A DNA stretch of 64,000 nucleotides, from the NCBI GenBank assembly GCA_028583685.1, contig JAMXIF010000077.1, positions 9,050,078 through 9,114,077 of the forward strand. The letters run 5' to 3'. Positions 45,195-56,110 of the stretch are shown here, piece after piece; position 1 is the stretch's first letter, and the number at the start of each line of letters is the position of its first letter. Origin of the DNA: Petaurus breviceps papuanus (lineage: Eukaryota > Chordata > Mammalia > Diprotodontia > Petauridae). A program made the translations under genes and the position numbers. The notes beneath the pieces are model-generated. The model had not been told where the DNA came from. It made no database searches and saw only the letters and a program-made list of their open reading frames with translations.

Positions 45195-47220
45195 CCTTGG
45201 ACCCAGAATATTAATATCAATAATTATAAAGAATATTGGTATTATTATGAAAGTTACTTTTACACCCTCTCAGGATCTACAAGATATTGTCAAAAGTAGA
45301 CAGATGCAAGCAAACCAATGTATGTGTCTGTCTGTATGTGTGTGTGTGTGCAATTGTATATATCCATGTATAAGATGGAGATTATAAATATGGGTTTTAT
45401 AGATGATTTTTTAAATATCCATCTATATCAGATGCAAAATAAATCAGACATTTTCAGAATGTTATTATAGAATATTCTACTTCAAGGTCTTTTCTATTGT
45501 ATGCAGGAATATTCTGCATTTGAGGAAAGCTGATAGCAATCCCAAAGTTGCCTAATTCTGACCAGACTCTATTAAAATGATTTTTCCTACATTTCTGTTA
45601 AACTGTATTTAATCCTTTGTGTCAATGTGTGGAGGAAGATAGTAAAGATATATCTAAACTTTGCCTCAAACTACTTTAATCTCCCTCCCCTCCCCTTTTA
45701 GACTTTCATTTCTTCAGCTTTAGCAATCTGATTTCAACACCTTATCTCCTGCAAGGGGGAGGGGGTGGTCATATTAAGATTTTCAAGTTCAGGAATCATC
45801 GAGAAACTGGCTTCTCTTAGACTATTTAGTTCCAACTTGCATCCTCTACAGCAGCTCCTGGAGGTCTTTCAACTCAACTGTCTTTTGAATCCCATTGGCA
45901 GGGAAGAGGCTTTTTGTTGTGGCTGAAGGGGATGGGTAGCTCAGGGATTGGTAATGGCAGACGGAATTAGTCCTGGGTAGTGGCAGAGAGGTTTCATCTA
46001 TTGTGGAATATATCAACCTTCTAGTTGAGCAGTGCAGACTGCTGAGAATATATTAGCCCCAAACCTTTGTTCCCTGTGCCATGAACATTACAATTTAGCA
46101 ACCAATTTAAAGTTCTGTACTCATTTTCCAGATTTTGATGACATGCATCTCAGCTATAGCAGATATCAACTGATAAGATGCTTTCTTTCCCAATGCTCCC
46201 ATCCCTCTTCTCTGTTGTTAGTCTTCACAGAGTAAACCTCTCAAGGAACATTTGTTTAAAGGACTGAGATTCAAATTCTGTTCAGACCAAGGTTTACTCC
46301 CAGTGTGAAATTCTTCCAAGACTATACCGCAGGGAGACCACGGAATCTTGGGAGTTCTGGGTCTAGAAATTCTATGTTATTTCCATTAAACCTCCCTTAG
46401 CTTAGTTTTCCCCAAAAAGCGCATTTATCTCCCTCTCCCTTACATCTCAGTATTCCAGAAGCAATCATTTCCACCCATGTAAAGAGATATGCTGGCAGAT
46501 GGAAAGATGGCTAGAGCTCTCCTAGCCTAAACTAAATGACCAAATATAGCCTAGGTTAGGAATGATTGCTATCCACTGGTTATTCAAAAGCAGATGAGAA
46601 CAATCCATGGGGGCCATGACACCCAAGTGTCTAACACAAAGGATATTTGATGAACAGGCTTTCATGGATATTGAACAGCTCTTAGCAATTAGTTCCTTTT
46701 TCACACCAAAAAGGGAGAGAGAAAGGAAGAGGATAGTATCATAATATCCATGCCATGAAAACGATGGGACACTTGATAGCATATTGAACATTTCTTAGCT
46801 TTCCAAAATGAAAATTATGATTTTTCAAAATGGAAGCAATTAAAAGACTAGAGAAACACATAGGGAATTCAATGGATAGCATAACCCCCTGTATTAAAAA
46901 AATTTTAAATATTCTGTGTAATAACCACTGTGATGCAATTTCCCCTGAAAGCATGGAAAGGTGGTACAGTGCCATTATATTATTCCAAAGAGTATGCAAT
47001 TTGAAATATAGCAGACAAATATTGTTTTTTTCTTTTTTTGTGTTCTCGGGGTTTAGAACAATGCCTGGCCTGACACATTGTAAGATATAGATATACCCTC
47101 ATATATGAGTATGTATGTATATAAGTATATATACAATTATTTATACATAAATATATTTGTCAACTGACTATAGGATTGAAAAAGTTTCATTGTCTAATCA
47201 AGTTCATTAAAGAGGATGAT
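45195..47220. other. Repeat-poor sequence
   Basis: About 2 kb has no repeat I can name apart from a short TG run at about 45330-45355 and an AT-rich tract at 47085-47155. Frames up to 89 codons lack motifs. Confidence 0.4.
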
Positions 47221-47224
47221 GGAT

Positions 47225-47375
47225 TTAAAAAGTCGAAAAGACTTAGAGATAATCTAATCCAAACTTTTTATTTTACAGATGAAGAATAAATTGAAGCACA
47301 TTGCCCAGTAGCAGAGAGCCATGACTTGAACCCAAAGCCCTTTGCTTTAAATCTGGTGCTCTTTCCAAGATGGTC
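47225..47375 (-). mobile_element. MIR-type SINE, antisense
   Basis: 'attttacagatgaagaataa' and 'catgacttgaacccaaagcc' mark the reverse core. Confidence 0.65.
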
Positions 47376-47379
47376 CAAC

Positions 47380-48235
47380 ACTGCAACGTCATTTACCTTT
47401 TTAGAGCTTGTAATAATTGATAGAAAATGGCAGGATGCTTCTGTTTCTGGAATCCCAAGACAGTGCTTTTTCAAAGTCAGCCTATCTGACAGACAGCTGC
47501 CCATCTTTCCCAGAAAGCAAAGACCTGGTGGAAAATGGGGGGAAAAAAGTGAATGCTAACTCATTAAATTTATTCTAATTTATGGAGCATTTGTACTGGA
47601 AACTTGGATTGGTAGCAACGTTCTAGGGGGTTAATTCCTCCTATTGAGGAAGCTCACCAAAATCATGTCCATCATTCCAGTCCTCTTTTTGTTTTCTCTC
47701 TCTATCTCTGTCTGTCTGTCTCTCTCTAACACATGCACACACACAGACATGTACCCACACTTATGAATAGGCACATATGAACACACACAATTTATCCCTT
47801 GAAATTATGAATGATTTTTTTAAAATAGAAGCAAAAAATTAATCCCCATGGGGATGTGTGGTTATCATGAGAAACTCACATCCAGGGATTGAAGTAAGAC
47901 ATGGTGGGCAGAATTAGAAGATGGAAAGTAATCAGGCTTTTCATTTAAGATCAAACCACTCAGAAGGAATGGCTTACTGCCAACTTAGAACCTAGGAGCT
48001 TTCTAGAAAGCCATCACTTTTTAGCTGTGAAGATTTATCTCATTTTATGGAAAGGAACCTCCCTTCTATTGGAGTATGTGCTTCTTTTTCCCCCTGAAGA
48101 CAATCTTACAGTTAAATTTACTGTGTGTAGAGATTATTTATGGTGAGGGTTTATATTTCTTCAGCACTAGGATTGATTTGGTTCCTAATGAGGAAAAAAG
48201 ATGAATGAACAAATGAAAAAACCATGGTATTAAAT
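47380..48235. other. Unassigned sequence with small microsatellite
   Basis: TCTCTG and CA-rich words at about 47692-47790 form a small microsatellite. Nothing else is recognised. Confidence 0.4.
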
Positions 48236-48239
48236 ACTT

Positions 48240-48304
48240 ATTATTTTATAAGCACCCTAACCTTGGAATTCTCTAAGGCTCAGCTCAAATCCCACCTTCT
48301 GCAA
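48240..48304 (+). mobile_element. L2 LINE fragment
   Basis: 'tctctaaggctcagctcaaa' with 'tcccaccttctgcaagagtc' is L2 sense sequence. It meets an antisense L2 end. Confidence 0.6.
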
Positions 48305-48500
48305 GAGTCAGTCAACAACAAACTATTTCACTATAATACTAACATTTAGTAAGTAAGACTCTGTGCCAGGTACTGTGGTTAGTACTGAAAATATAAAGGC
48401 AAAAACACACTCATTGCCCTCAAAGAACTCACATTCCAGTGGTGAAGCCATATGCAAACAGCTATGCACATGAGAGATATATACAGTGAAAGAAGAAGGT
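48305..48500 (-). mobile_element. L2 3' end, antisense
   Basis: 'gtgccaggtactgtggttag' and 'tgccctcaaagaactcacat' match reverse L2. Confidence 0.75.
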
Positions 48501-48624
48501 AATCTCAGGTATGTAATCTCTACATACTATATGGAAACGCTGGAATAGGACTTCATTACTCTAATGATCATTTGTATTGTCCATGGAACAAATGATATCT
48601 TAAGAACTTCCTGGTCTAAGAGCT

Positions 48625-48828
48625 ATGAGTTAGGTGGTATGGTAGTTAATGCATGGGAGTAGGAGTCAGGAAGATGTGAATTCAAATCCTGCCTCAGGTA
48701 CTTACTAGCTATATGACTCTGAGCAAGTTACATATCTTCTCTTGGCCCCAGTTTCCTCATCTGTAAAATGAGGGCATTGGATTTGGTGGATTCTAAGGCC
48801 CCTTCCAGTTCAAAATCCATGATCCTAA
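48625..48828 (+). mobile_element. MIR/MON1-type SINE
   Basis: 'ggtggtatggtagttaatgc', 'tgaattcaaatcctgcctca' and 'aaggccccttccagttcaaa' define a full copy. Confidence 0.8.
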
Positions 48829-48934
48829 AATCTAACACTTAATTATACTCTGAATGTGTTTGCTTCAGTGAATTTCCTTGGCAACAAACTTCAGAAGGAA
48901 ATATAATTTGATCAAAATTTAATTTAGCAAATGT

Positions 48935-49250
48935 TTGTCTGTTTGTTTTACCACCTACTATGCACAAGCCTCTATGCCTGAAATACAAAACTGGAAATGT
49001 GTACAGTCCCTACCCTTAAGCTTAGGCTTATGATCCACCCGAAGGGACACAGGGTACGACATGGGTACAAATAGAAACACTATGAGGTCGAGTGTGATGT
49101 TGGCAAAGGAAAACCCAGGCAGAATGTTCTAAGGGAATTTGGAGAGAAGAATGAGGATGCCTTCATCTGGGGGGAAATCATGGAAGGTTTTGTGGAGGAG
49201 GCAGCATGTCAACCAAGTCTCTGGTTGGAGAAGGTGGGCACCCAGGGTAT
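48935..49250 (-). mobile_element. L2 LINE 3' region, antisense
   Basis: 'ttaccacctactatgcacaa', 'cctacccttaagcttaggct' and 'tcatggaaggttttgtggag' follow reverse L2 order. Short frames here are not genes. Confidence 0.6.
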
Positions 49251-49254
49251 TCAC

Positions 49255-49550
49255 TGCATCATTTCCCACCCAGCTGATCTCATGGACTTCTGGATCTTTA
49301 GAAACTCATCATCCTGCAAGGTGACACCAAAATGTGAAACTCATAGGATCCCTGGAAGTCCCTACCCATAGGTCCCCTCTCTGTCCCCTGAGGGGAGGGA
49401 GGCTCGGAGAGGTATAAGATCCTCCTTTTGAGAAGGGCTCTCAGAGTATTTACCAAAGAATTTTCCACCCCAGCTGAAGAACTCAATGCCCCTAAATCAA
49501 TACCCTCCCCACCACCTTTTCAACTTCATTTTCATATGTTGTCTTCTCCC
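49255..49550. other. Unassigned sequence
   Basis: I see no gene or clear repeat. Confidence 0.35.
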
Positions 49551-49555
49551 TCCCC

Positions 49556-49675
49556 CACCTTAGATTATAAGCTTCTAGAGGGCAGGCACTATCTTGCACC
49601 TGGTCTTTGTATCCCTAGTACTTAGCACAGTGTCTGGCATATAGTAGGCAATTAATAAATGTTTATGAACTCTGA
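49556..49675 (+). mobile_element. L2 3' end
   Basis: 'gcttctagagggcaggcact', 'agcacagtgtctggcatata' and 'ggcaattaataaatgtttat' are the L2 terminus. Confidence 0.85.
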
Positions 49676-49794
49676 TTTTGATTCTCCTTAAAAACAAAGA
49701 TAAAGGGGATATATGTTCCAGACTGGGAGACAGCCTGTATAAAGACACCTGCCTCACCTTTCTGCTCAGTTGGTCTCATTTCATAAGCTTACAG

Positions 49795-49975
49795 AGGTGC
49801 AGCTGTAAAGACCTGAGAGGTCACCTGCTCCAAAACCCTTTTCTACACATAAGAAATCTCTGAGAGGTTAAGGTGCTTACCCAAAATCACACAGACAGTA
49901 AATAGAAGGTCTAGACCGTGAGCCAAGGTCCTCCAGTTACAAATACAGCATCTTTCCCTTGTACCACTCTGGTTT
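49795..49975 (-). mobile_element. MIR-type SINE, antisense
   Basis: 'gaggttaaggtgcttaccca' and 'aaatcacacagacagtaaat' mark the reverse core. Confidence 0.65.
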
Positions 49976-49979
49976 GTTC

Positions 49980-50925
49980 ATTTTCTTTTGTAATGTATTG
50001 TGGGCACCCCTTAAGGTGCTCCAATTCAAAGCAATTTTTAACAGTATATGCAGCTACAAACCTGCTACATATATCAAAATTCATTGTGATCATTCTTGAA
50101 AGAATGCAAGAGGAGTAAAGGTTTGAGGCAGAATAAGGGAGGTGAAATTTATAAGCATGAAGACCCTTCCTAAAGCAGGAAGAAATAGGGTTCAAATGGT
50201 GAAAGGTAGTGAGTTAATGTCTGAAAAAGGAAGATGTTAAAGTCTCCAAGAAAAAAAATGAAGAAAATCTTAAAAGAAAATAAAAAATGCTGATCGTGTA
50301 CACAAAGCATTCAAAAGTTGAAGTGTTTACACAAGAAAAAGAAATCTTCCCATAGCCACCCAGACTCTTTAAAATAACCAGATTATACTTTCCCCTTTCA
50401 CAAGCCCATTTAAAATAGGAGCACTGGCGTCTAAAACTCCCACTGAGTTCATCTCTTCTTGCAAAAACTGCCAGGTATGCTTGAAATAGTTGGGGTCTTG
50501 GCTGTACGCTTCAGTTAATAGTCTTCTCTGAGCACAGAGTTCTCCTTATGACTTGCAGAGAAATCATTTTTCCATAATGACTCAGTGATTCCTTACCATC
50601 CCATCATCATTTCTTTTTGTGGGTGTGCTGTGTGTAGGTACAACACCCTGGGCATGCTCCCCCCCCAATACTAACCAGCTTGACCATGCACCACTGGTGC
50701 TAACTGACAGAATCACAGCAGGAGGCTGCATGACTGGGAATCAATGACTGCAGAAGCAGGACGGAGGTGATCTTTTAAAACAAGATATATGCCAGCAGAT
50801 CTGTAGACTACAGAAATGTATGTAACAAGCAAAAGCTGGTTGTTCCGAGTTAAAAACAATCTCAAGTATAGAGCTTGGAGGAATCTGGAATCATGGAAGT
50901 CAGGAACTGTTTTCTAATAATAAGT
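49980..50925. other. Unassigned sequence
   Basis: About 0.95 kb without a recognised repeat or gene. Confidence 0.4.
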
Positions 50926-50929
50926 GAAT

Positions 50930-51088
50930 GGATAGATGAGTGAGTGAATGGATAGAAGGATGAACTGGATGGATGGATGGATGGATGGATGGATGGATGG
51001 ATGGATGGATGGNNNNNNNNNNTGGATGGATGGATGGATGGATGGATGGATGGATGGATGGATGGATGGATGGATGGATGGATGGATG
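50930..51088. repeat. TGGA microsatellite containing a gap
   Basis: A near-pure TGGA/GATG array is interrupted by ten N at 51013-51022. The Ile-His-Pro-Ser and Trp-Met-Asp-Gly frames are artefacts. Confidence 0.97.
51013..51022. other. Assembly gap (10 N)
   Basis: Ten N bases lie inside the TGGA array. The array length is not resolved. Confidence 0.99.
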
Positions 51089-51099
51089 AATAGCCAGAT

Positions 51100-51240
51100 A
51101 ACAGTCAATAAGCATTTATTAAACACTTGCTACGTGTGAAGTGCTGAGCTGGGCACAATGAGGGATTCAAGGAAGAAAATAATGCCATCTCCACCCTCAC
51201 AGAGCTTAGAATTTTGGTGGGGTAAAAATTAAAATTTAAA
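51100..51240 (-). mobile_element. L2 3' end, antisense
   Basis: 'agtcaataagcatttattaa' with 'acacttgctacgtgtgaagt', then 'ccctcacagagcttagaatt'. It starts at the edge of the TGGA array. Confidence 0.8.
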
Positions 51241-51419
51241 AATACTGTTTCCAAAATCTATGATTTCATTGTACTATTTTTGCACCCTTCAATGTGTAAT
51301 GTGACTTTGGTTACTTGAGTAGGGGACCTCAGGAATTGCTATGATGGAGGGAGAAAATCCAGCCTTTCTCAACTGAGGGAGGAGAGTCAGAAAGAATCCC
51401 AGTCTCAGTGGCCATCTAG

Positions 51420-51600
51420 AAACAACACGGTATAATGAGAAAAGGGCTAGATCAATGGTCAGGACACATGGGTTCAAATGCCAGTTCTTCCATTTACCAG
51501 ATCTGAGAAATCATGGGGAAGTCATTCAGCTCCTCTACACTTTGGTTTTCTTACCTGAAAATAAATGGGGATTGGACTAGATGTTTCAGAATTATAGATT
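51420..51600 (+). mobile_element. MIR/MON1-type SINE
   Basis: 'catgggttcaaatgccagtt' and 'tggggattggactagatgtt' are diagnostic words. Confidence 0.75.
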
Positions 51601-51764
51601 AAGGGGCAAATGGACCTTTTGAGATCACTGACTTCAACTCAGTCAATTTACAGGTAAGCAAATTGAGGTGCTATGAAAGATGACATTTGATCTACATCCT
51701 GAGGAGAGCCAAAGATTCAGAGACAAAGGTAAGGAGGAAGAGTATTGGTACAGAAATAATACAG

Positions 51765-51910
51765 CCACTAATGGCCACCCAACCTCTGCTTGCGAGCACT
51801 AGTGAAGAGGAGCCCTCCCCCTCCTGAGGCAGCCCAAAACCACAGAATTGTGCTATTTGTTAGGAAGCTTTTCATCACACCAGCAACTCAATTCCAGAAA
51901 GACAAACACT
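51765..51910 (-). mobile_element. CR1/L3 LINE fragment, antisense
   Basis: 'ctcctgaggcagcccaaaac' and 'tatttgttaggaagcttttc' match antisense CR1/L3. Confidence 0.6.
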
Positions 51911-52094
51911 GAATCTAACTCTCAAGGTAAAGATCGAAGCTGTGAGTCACAGAGAAATCAAACAAAGCATAACCCAGGACCGCCTTCTGTGAACTTTCAA
52001 GGATTGTCTCACCCACAATGTCTGATGAGCTTCTGACTTCAGGATCACATGCTTCCCCTTCCTCCCCCCACTCCCTTGCTAGAAAATGATGTTG

Positions 52095-52308
52095 TCTCCT
52101 TTAGATAAGGGATATGGAGTATAGCCACAAATACTTTCTAGCTATGTGATCCTGAACAAGTCACTTAACCTCTGTTTGCCTCAGTTACTTCAATTGTAAA
52201 ATTGTAATGACAGCATCTATTATTAGCAACCAACAAGATTCTTGTGAGCATCGGTTGAGGTGATATTTGTAAATGTGTTTAGTGCCTGGAACTTAATGCT
52301 GTTTATCT
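52095..52308 (+). mobile_element. MIR-type SINE, long form
   Basis: 'ctagctatgtgatcctgaac', 'ttgcctcagttacttcaatt' and 'gtgtttagtgcctggaactt'. The head is missing. Confidence 0.7.
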
Positions 52309-52690
52309 TTCATTTTCAAAGAAGACCAGTGATATCCCAGAGTGATGTCTTAACTTGTACATGGATTGGATTTCAGTGAGGTAGAGTTGCTTGACCATCA
52401 GCCTCACTCTCCCTTCCTGAGTCATCAAAGTCCAGGGTAAGATAGAAGTCAAGAGGACCGGAGATGGCCCGGGATGCAGTGGATGACCATGGTTTTTTGT
52501 ATGCCCGACTGTGTTCCACAACACCTGCTTCAGCAGTCTTCATGGCCATTGGAACAAATCGTTCTCATCCTCCTATCTTGCCAGGAGACGTCTGCTTGGA
52601 GGAGACAGCCCCTTACCTCACCAATGGGTTACCCTTAGCATGGTTTAGCCAGTTTGTCGACATGGTTTACCAGAACATAACAAGCACCAT
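52309..52690 (+). repeat. Unclassified interspersed repeat
   Basis: 'gaagaccagtgatatcccag', 'agtgatgtcttaacttgtac', 'cctgagtcatcaaagtccag' and 'gagatggcccgggatgcagt' resemble a repeat I recall from marsupial genomes but cannot name. The 114-codon frame at 52464-52808 crosses out of it into a SINE tail and is not a gene. Confidence 0.5.
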
Positions 52691-52714
52691 ACAAATGGTT
52701 ATTCTCTCCCCTTT

Positions 52715-52860
52715 CCACCCCCAGTTACCTCATCAAAATAGGGGTGATAATAGCACCTATCTTCTGGGTTGTTATGAGGATCAGATGAGATATTTGCAAA
52801 GCACTTAGCACAGTGCTTGGAAGGTAGTAGGAATTTATATAAATGCTTATTTCCTTCCTC
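52715..52860 (+). mobile_element. MIR-type SINE, 3' part
   Basis: 'taatagcacctatcttctgg' with 'gttgttatgaggatcagatg' and 'gcacttagcacagtgcttgg'. Confidence 0.75.
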
Positions 52861-52911
52861 TCTGCGTTATAACTACAATCCTTAAATAGTAATTAATTGC
52901 TACCCTAGAGT

Positions 52912-53108
52912 AGGATCAAAGCATGAAAGCAGGAAGGGACCTCAGAGAGGATCTGGTCCAATTTCCTCATTTTACAGAAGAGGGAACTGAAGCCTCGAGA
53001 TACTGAGAGATGTGCCCAAGGTCACATGTGTGATGGGCATCACAGATAATATTTGAACCCAGGTTCCCTGGCTAATGACCCAATGCCCCTTCCACTATCT
53101 CATTGCTG
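52912..53108 (-). mobile_element. MIR-type SINE, antisense
   Basis: 'gcaggaagggacctcagaga', 'atgtgcccaaggtcacatgt' and 'atatttgaacccaggttccc'. Confidence 0.75.
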
Positions 53109-53248
53109 TTCTCCTTAATACGATGGCAGGGTGATGCTTCCCAGGCTTTGTAAAGCACTAGGACATTTGTCTCCCCGTGGCCAAATCTACAGTTTCTCCC
53201 TGTTACTGAACTAGCTTCATTTTCATGTTAAAAACAATAGGAACTGGA

Positions 53249-53422
53249 GCAGCTAGGTGGCACAGTGAATAGAGCACTGGCCCTGGAGTCAGGAGGACCT
53301 GAGTTCAAATCCGACCTCAGACACTTAACACTTACTAGCTGTGTGACCTTGGGCAAGTCACTTAACCCCAATTGCCCTGCTTTCCACCCTCCAAAAAGCA
53401 AAAAGATAAAATAAAATAAAAT
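53249..53422 (+). mobile_element. WSINE1-like SINE, youngest copy in the window
   Basis: It matches the consensus-like form closely from 'gcagctaggtggcacagtga' to 'ccccaattgccctgctttcc', with a TAAAA-rich tail. A perfect 19-bp target duplication (aaaaacaataggaactgga) lies at 53230-53248 and 53423-53441. Confidence 0.96.
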
Positions 53423-53544
53423 AAAAACAATAGGAACTGGACTTGTGATTTCTTTGTAAAGACTATGCCTTGGGAAGAACACTTCTGCCAACGTTAGCCA
53501 TCATTTTCTCTGAACCTTATAGACTTAGAGAGTGGAATAGATCA

Positions 53545-53668
53545 CTAGGAAGCTAAGTGACTTACCCAAGGTCACACATTCAGTTTGTATCAGAGGTGAA
53601 ATTTGAACTCAGGTCCTCCTGGTTTTAAGGCAAGCCCTCTATCTACTATTCCATGTTTCTTCCTTTCA
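53545..53668 (-). mobile_element. MIR-type SINE, antisense
   Basis: 'gtgacttacccaaggtcaca' and 'gaaatttgaactcaggtcct' mark the reverse core. Confidence 0.7.
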
Positions 53669-53734
53669 TTTTCAATAGGTTTACCAAACTGGTGAATCCA
53701 CTGAACATTTGTGAACTAGGAAATGACTTACCCA

Positions 53735-53900
53735 ATAATGTACATTAGGAAGATTATTCTGACAATTGTAGGAAGCATCGATTGTAGACAGAAGAATGTA
53801 GAAGCAAAGTGACCAGTTAGAGGACTTTATGATAGGTCAGAAGAGAGGAAATAGAGACATGAACTGGAGTAGCCTCTGTACCAGTGGGGAGGGGGGAGGG
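53735..53900 (-). mobile_element. L2 LINE fragment, antisense
   Basis: 'aggaagattattctgacaat', 'gaccagttagaggactttat' and 'gacatgaactggagtagcct' match reverse L2 coding-end sequence. Confidence 0.6.
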
Positions 53901-53995
53901 ATTTGAAAGGTCATATTGAGATAGAATTGTACCTGAGTGACTGGGAAGATAGTGGTAGTGTCATCAACTAATCAATAAGCATTAATTAAGTACCT

Positions 53996-54222
53996 AGGTG
54001 GTGCAGTGGATCAGAGTGTTAGATATGAAGTCAGACTCATCTTTCTGAGTTCAAATTTGACCTGGGTGACCCAGGGCCAGTCACTTAACCCTGTTTGCTT
54101 CAGTTTCCTCATCTGTCAAATGAGCTAGAGAAGGAAATGGAAAACAGCTCTAGTATCTTTACCAATAAAACCCCAAATGGGGTCACAAAGAGTTAGACAT
54201 GGAAAAAATGACTGAACTGTCT
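53996..54222 (+). mobile_element. MAR1-like SINE inside L2
   Basis: 'aggtggtgcagtggatcaga', 'cagtttcctcatctgtcaaa', 'ccccaaatggggtcacaaag' and 'agttagacatggaaaaaatg'. Confidence 0.85.
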
Positions 54223-54250
54223 TCCAGGCACTATTCTAAACCTTTGGGAT

Positions 54251-54396
54251 GCTCAAATACTCAAATACATCCTTTCTGTGATACTTATCACAACCTATCC
54301 ATGTCCATCTGTTGACCACAGGGGAATCACCAACATGCCAGAGGCCATCCTTGCTTTCTCCTGACATTGCAAGTCTACCAGTTGAACACTGGAGAT
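54251..54396 (-). mobile_element. Short unclassified element, copy A
   Basis: A 92-bp core (54255-54346) is repeated at 58329-58420 with three mismatches by eye. Read antisense, it ends in two units of TATTTGAG, like the simple-repeat tails of some LINEs and their SINEs. About 50 extra bases on its antisense 5' side are absent from copy B. It sits within an L2 3' end. Confidence 0.6.
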
Positions 54397-54514
54397 TAAA
54401 AGGCAAAAATGAAAATAATCCTTGCCCAATGAAAAATAACTATTCTTAAAATATTTGGAGGACTATCATATGGAAGAGGAACCAAACTTATTTATGCTTC
54501 TCTAGAGAGAAGGG

Positions 54515-54782
54515 AGGGACAACTGGGTAGAGTCAGATCTGAGTTCAAATCCATCCTCAGACACTTGCTAGATTGTGAACCTGGGCAAGTCGTTTAACCT
54601 ATATTTGCCTTAGTTCAATGGATAAGTAGATGGCAAATCACTCTAGTATCTCTGCCAAGAAAATCCTATAGACATGATCCACTCCAGAATCTCTGTCAAG
54701 AGAGCCCTATGGAAGTACCACCATGCTGTAGTCCACGGGATCACAGAAAGTCGGACCCAACTGAAACACTCAACAACTAGAG
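54515..54782 (+). mobile_element. MAR1-like SINE with an internal duplication
   Basis: The tail segment beginning 'cactctagtatctctgccaa' (54639-54679) is followed by a diverged second copy, 'cactccagaatctctgtcaa' (54680-54720). The end reads 'gtccacgggatcacagaaag' with 'tcggacccaactgaaac'. Confidence 0.75.
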
Positions 54783-55159
54783 AAAGGGAACAAATGGATA
54801 GACATTTACAGAGATGAGTAACTATAAGGAACACTTTCACAATCTGAATACTCCAAAAGTGGAATTTTTTTTGAGGTAATGACCTAATAGAGGAAGTTTT
54901 TAGGTAAAGACTAAGAGACGTTTCTCAGAGAGGTTGTACAAAGAATTCTCACCTTTTGGATTAGATAATTCCTGAAATCTCTTCTAATACAAGGATCCTC
55001 TGATACTAATAGAGAAAAGTCAATTAGGCTTACATTTTTAGTGAATTTTTTAAACATGGAAGAGAAAGCTAAATAGTCGCTAAGTGGATATTGGATTGAA
55101 GAATCCCAGAGTCTCAGATAGGGAAGCAAGCTTAGAAACCCATTTAATAAAAATATTCT

Positions 55160-56110
55160 TTATATATATTCCCAACAAACCATTATCTAGCCTGTACTTG
55201 TGGATGTCTTTTACAAGGGAACCCACTACTGACTAGTCAGTCTATTTTACTTTGATAAAACTGTGAAAGTTGGGGCGGCCAGGTAGCACAGCAAGTAAGA
55301 GCACCGGCTCCAGTGTTGAGAAGACCTGGAGATCGAATCCCGGGTTCAGACACTTAGCACCCACCCAGAAACACCTGGCCGTGTAACCTTGAGCAAGTTA
55401 CTTAACCCCGATTGCTTAAAAAAAAAAAAAAAACTGTGAAAGTTCAGAAATTGATCTTACATCAGGCCTATATCCATACCCTTGCAATTTCCAGCCATTA
55501 TCCCTAACTCTGCCCTGGGGGGTGGGGGAGTAGAAAAAATATCACTCTACAGGACAGTCCTTCAGTTATGTGAAAACCACTCTCCCACCCACCTATTATT
55601 CCTCCCCAATTCCTTCATCTAGCCCTTGAGGAACATGCTTCCCAGTCCTCTCCCTATCCTGATCAATCTCCTAACGATCAGTTTGTCAATATCACTTATT
55701 TCCAAGTCACAATCAAATCAAGACATCCCCTTGTGATGGCATTGTTCCTTTAAGAGAACAACAACAAAAATAATCCTTCTAGCAGTCAAGGCTGTACAAA
55801 ATACTTGGGATGTGGTATGACTATCAGGGAATGATCATCTCCCTCCTTCTGGATGTTACATCTCTCATAGAACAGCTGATGTTTAGAGTGGCGGGATTTT
55901 TTGGCCACCATTTCACAGTGTTGTCATATTGAGTTTGCAAATCACTCAAACACCCAATTTTTTTTCACATAAACACTTTTCTAGTTAAACCTTTCTCTCA
56001 CGCCCGCTAACTTGATTTTGTGAAGTTGATTTATTAAATTTATCTTTAAACTTTAAATTTACATTTACCCCTATCAAATTTCATCTTCTATCTGTCCTGC
56101 TGTTCCAGCC
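55160..56110 (-). mobile_element. CR1/L3 LINE, antisense, split by a SINE
   Basis: The order is 'ttacaagggaacccactact', 'catccctaactctgccctgg'-like text, 'gaacatgcttcccagtcctc', 'ttttttggccaccatttcac', 'tgttgtcatattgagtttgc', 'ttgtgaagttgatttattaa' and 'ccctatcaaatttcatcttc'. This is antisense CR1/L3 from the 3' UTR towards the reverse transcriptase. A WSINE1-variant interrupts it at 55272-55429. Confidence 0.75.
55272..55429 (+). mobile_element. WSINE1-variant SINE inside CR1/L3
   Basis: Head 'ggggcggccaggtagcacag', B box 'gatcgaatcccgggttcaga', tail 'ccccgattgcttaaaaaaaa'. The 15-bp target duplication aaaactgtgaaagtt at 55257-55271 and 55430-55444 is perfect. Same variant as at 31546. Confidence 0.95.

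Larger units (their letters stand above)
53965..54430 (-). mobile_element. L2 3' end, antisense, with two insertions
   Basis: The L2 pieces are 'aatcaataagcattaattaa' (53966 on), 'ttccaggcactattctaaac' (54222-54250) and 'aggcaaaaatgaaaataatc' with 'cttgccc' (from 54397). A MAR1 (53996-54222) and a short unclassified element (54251-54396) separate them. Read without the insertions, the order is the ordinary L2 terminus. Confidence 0.75.

Noticed and set aside
50900-51139. Ile-His-Pro-Ser and Trp-Met-Asp-Gly repeat proteins
   Set aside because: These are translations of a TGGA microsatellite crossing an N gap.
52464-52808. 114-codon frame as an exon
   Set aside because: It starts in an unclassified repeat and ends in a MIR-type SINE tail.
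53249-53300. tRNA gene at the head of a SINE (and at other SINE heads)
   Set aside because: A and B box words are present, but there is no cloverleaf with a proper acceptor stem. These are SINE promoters.
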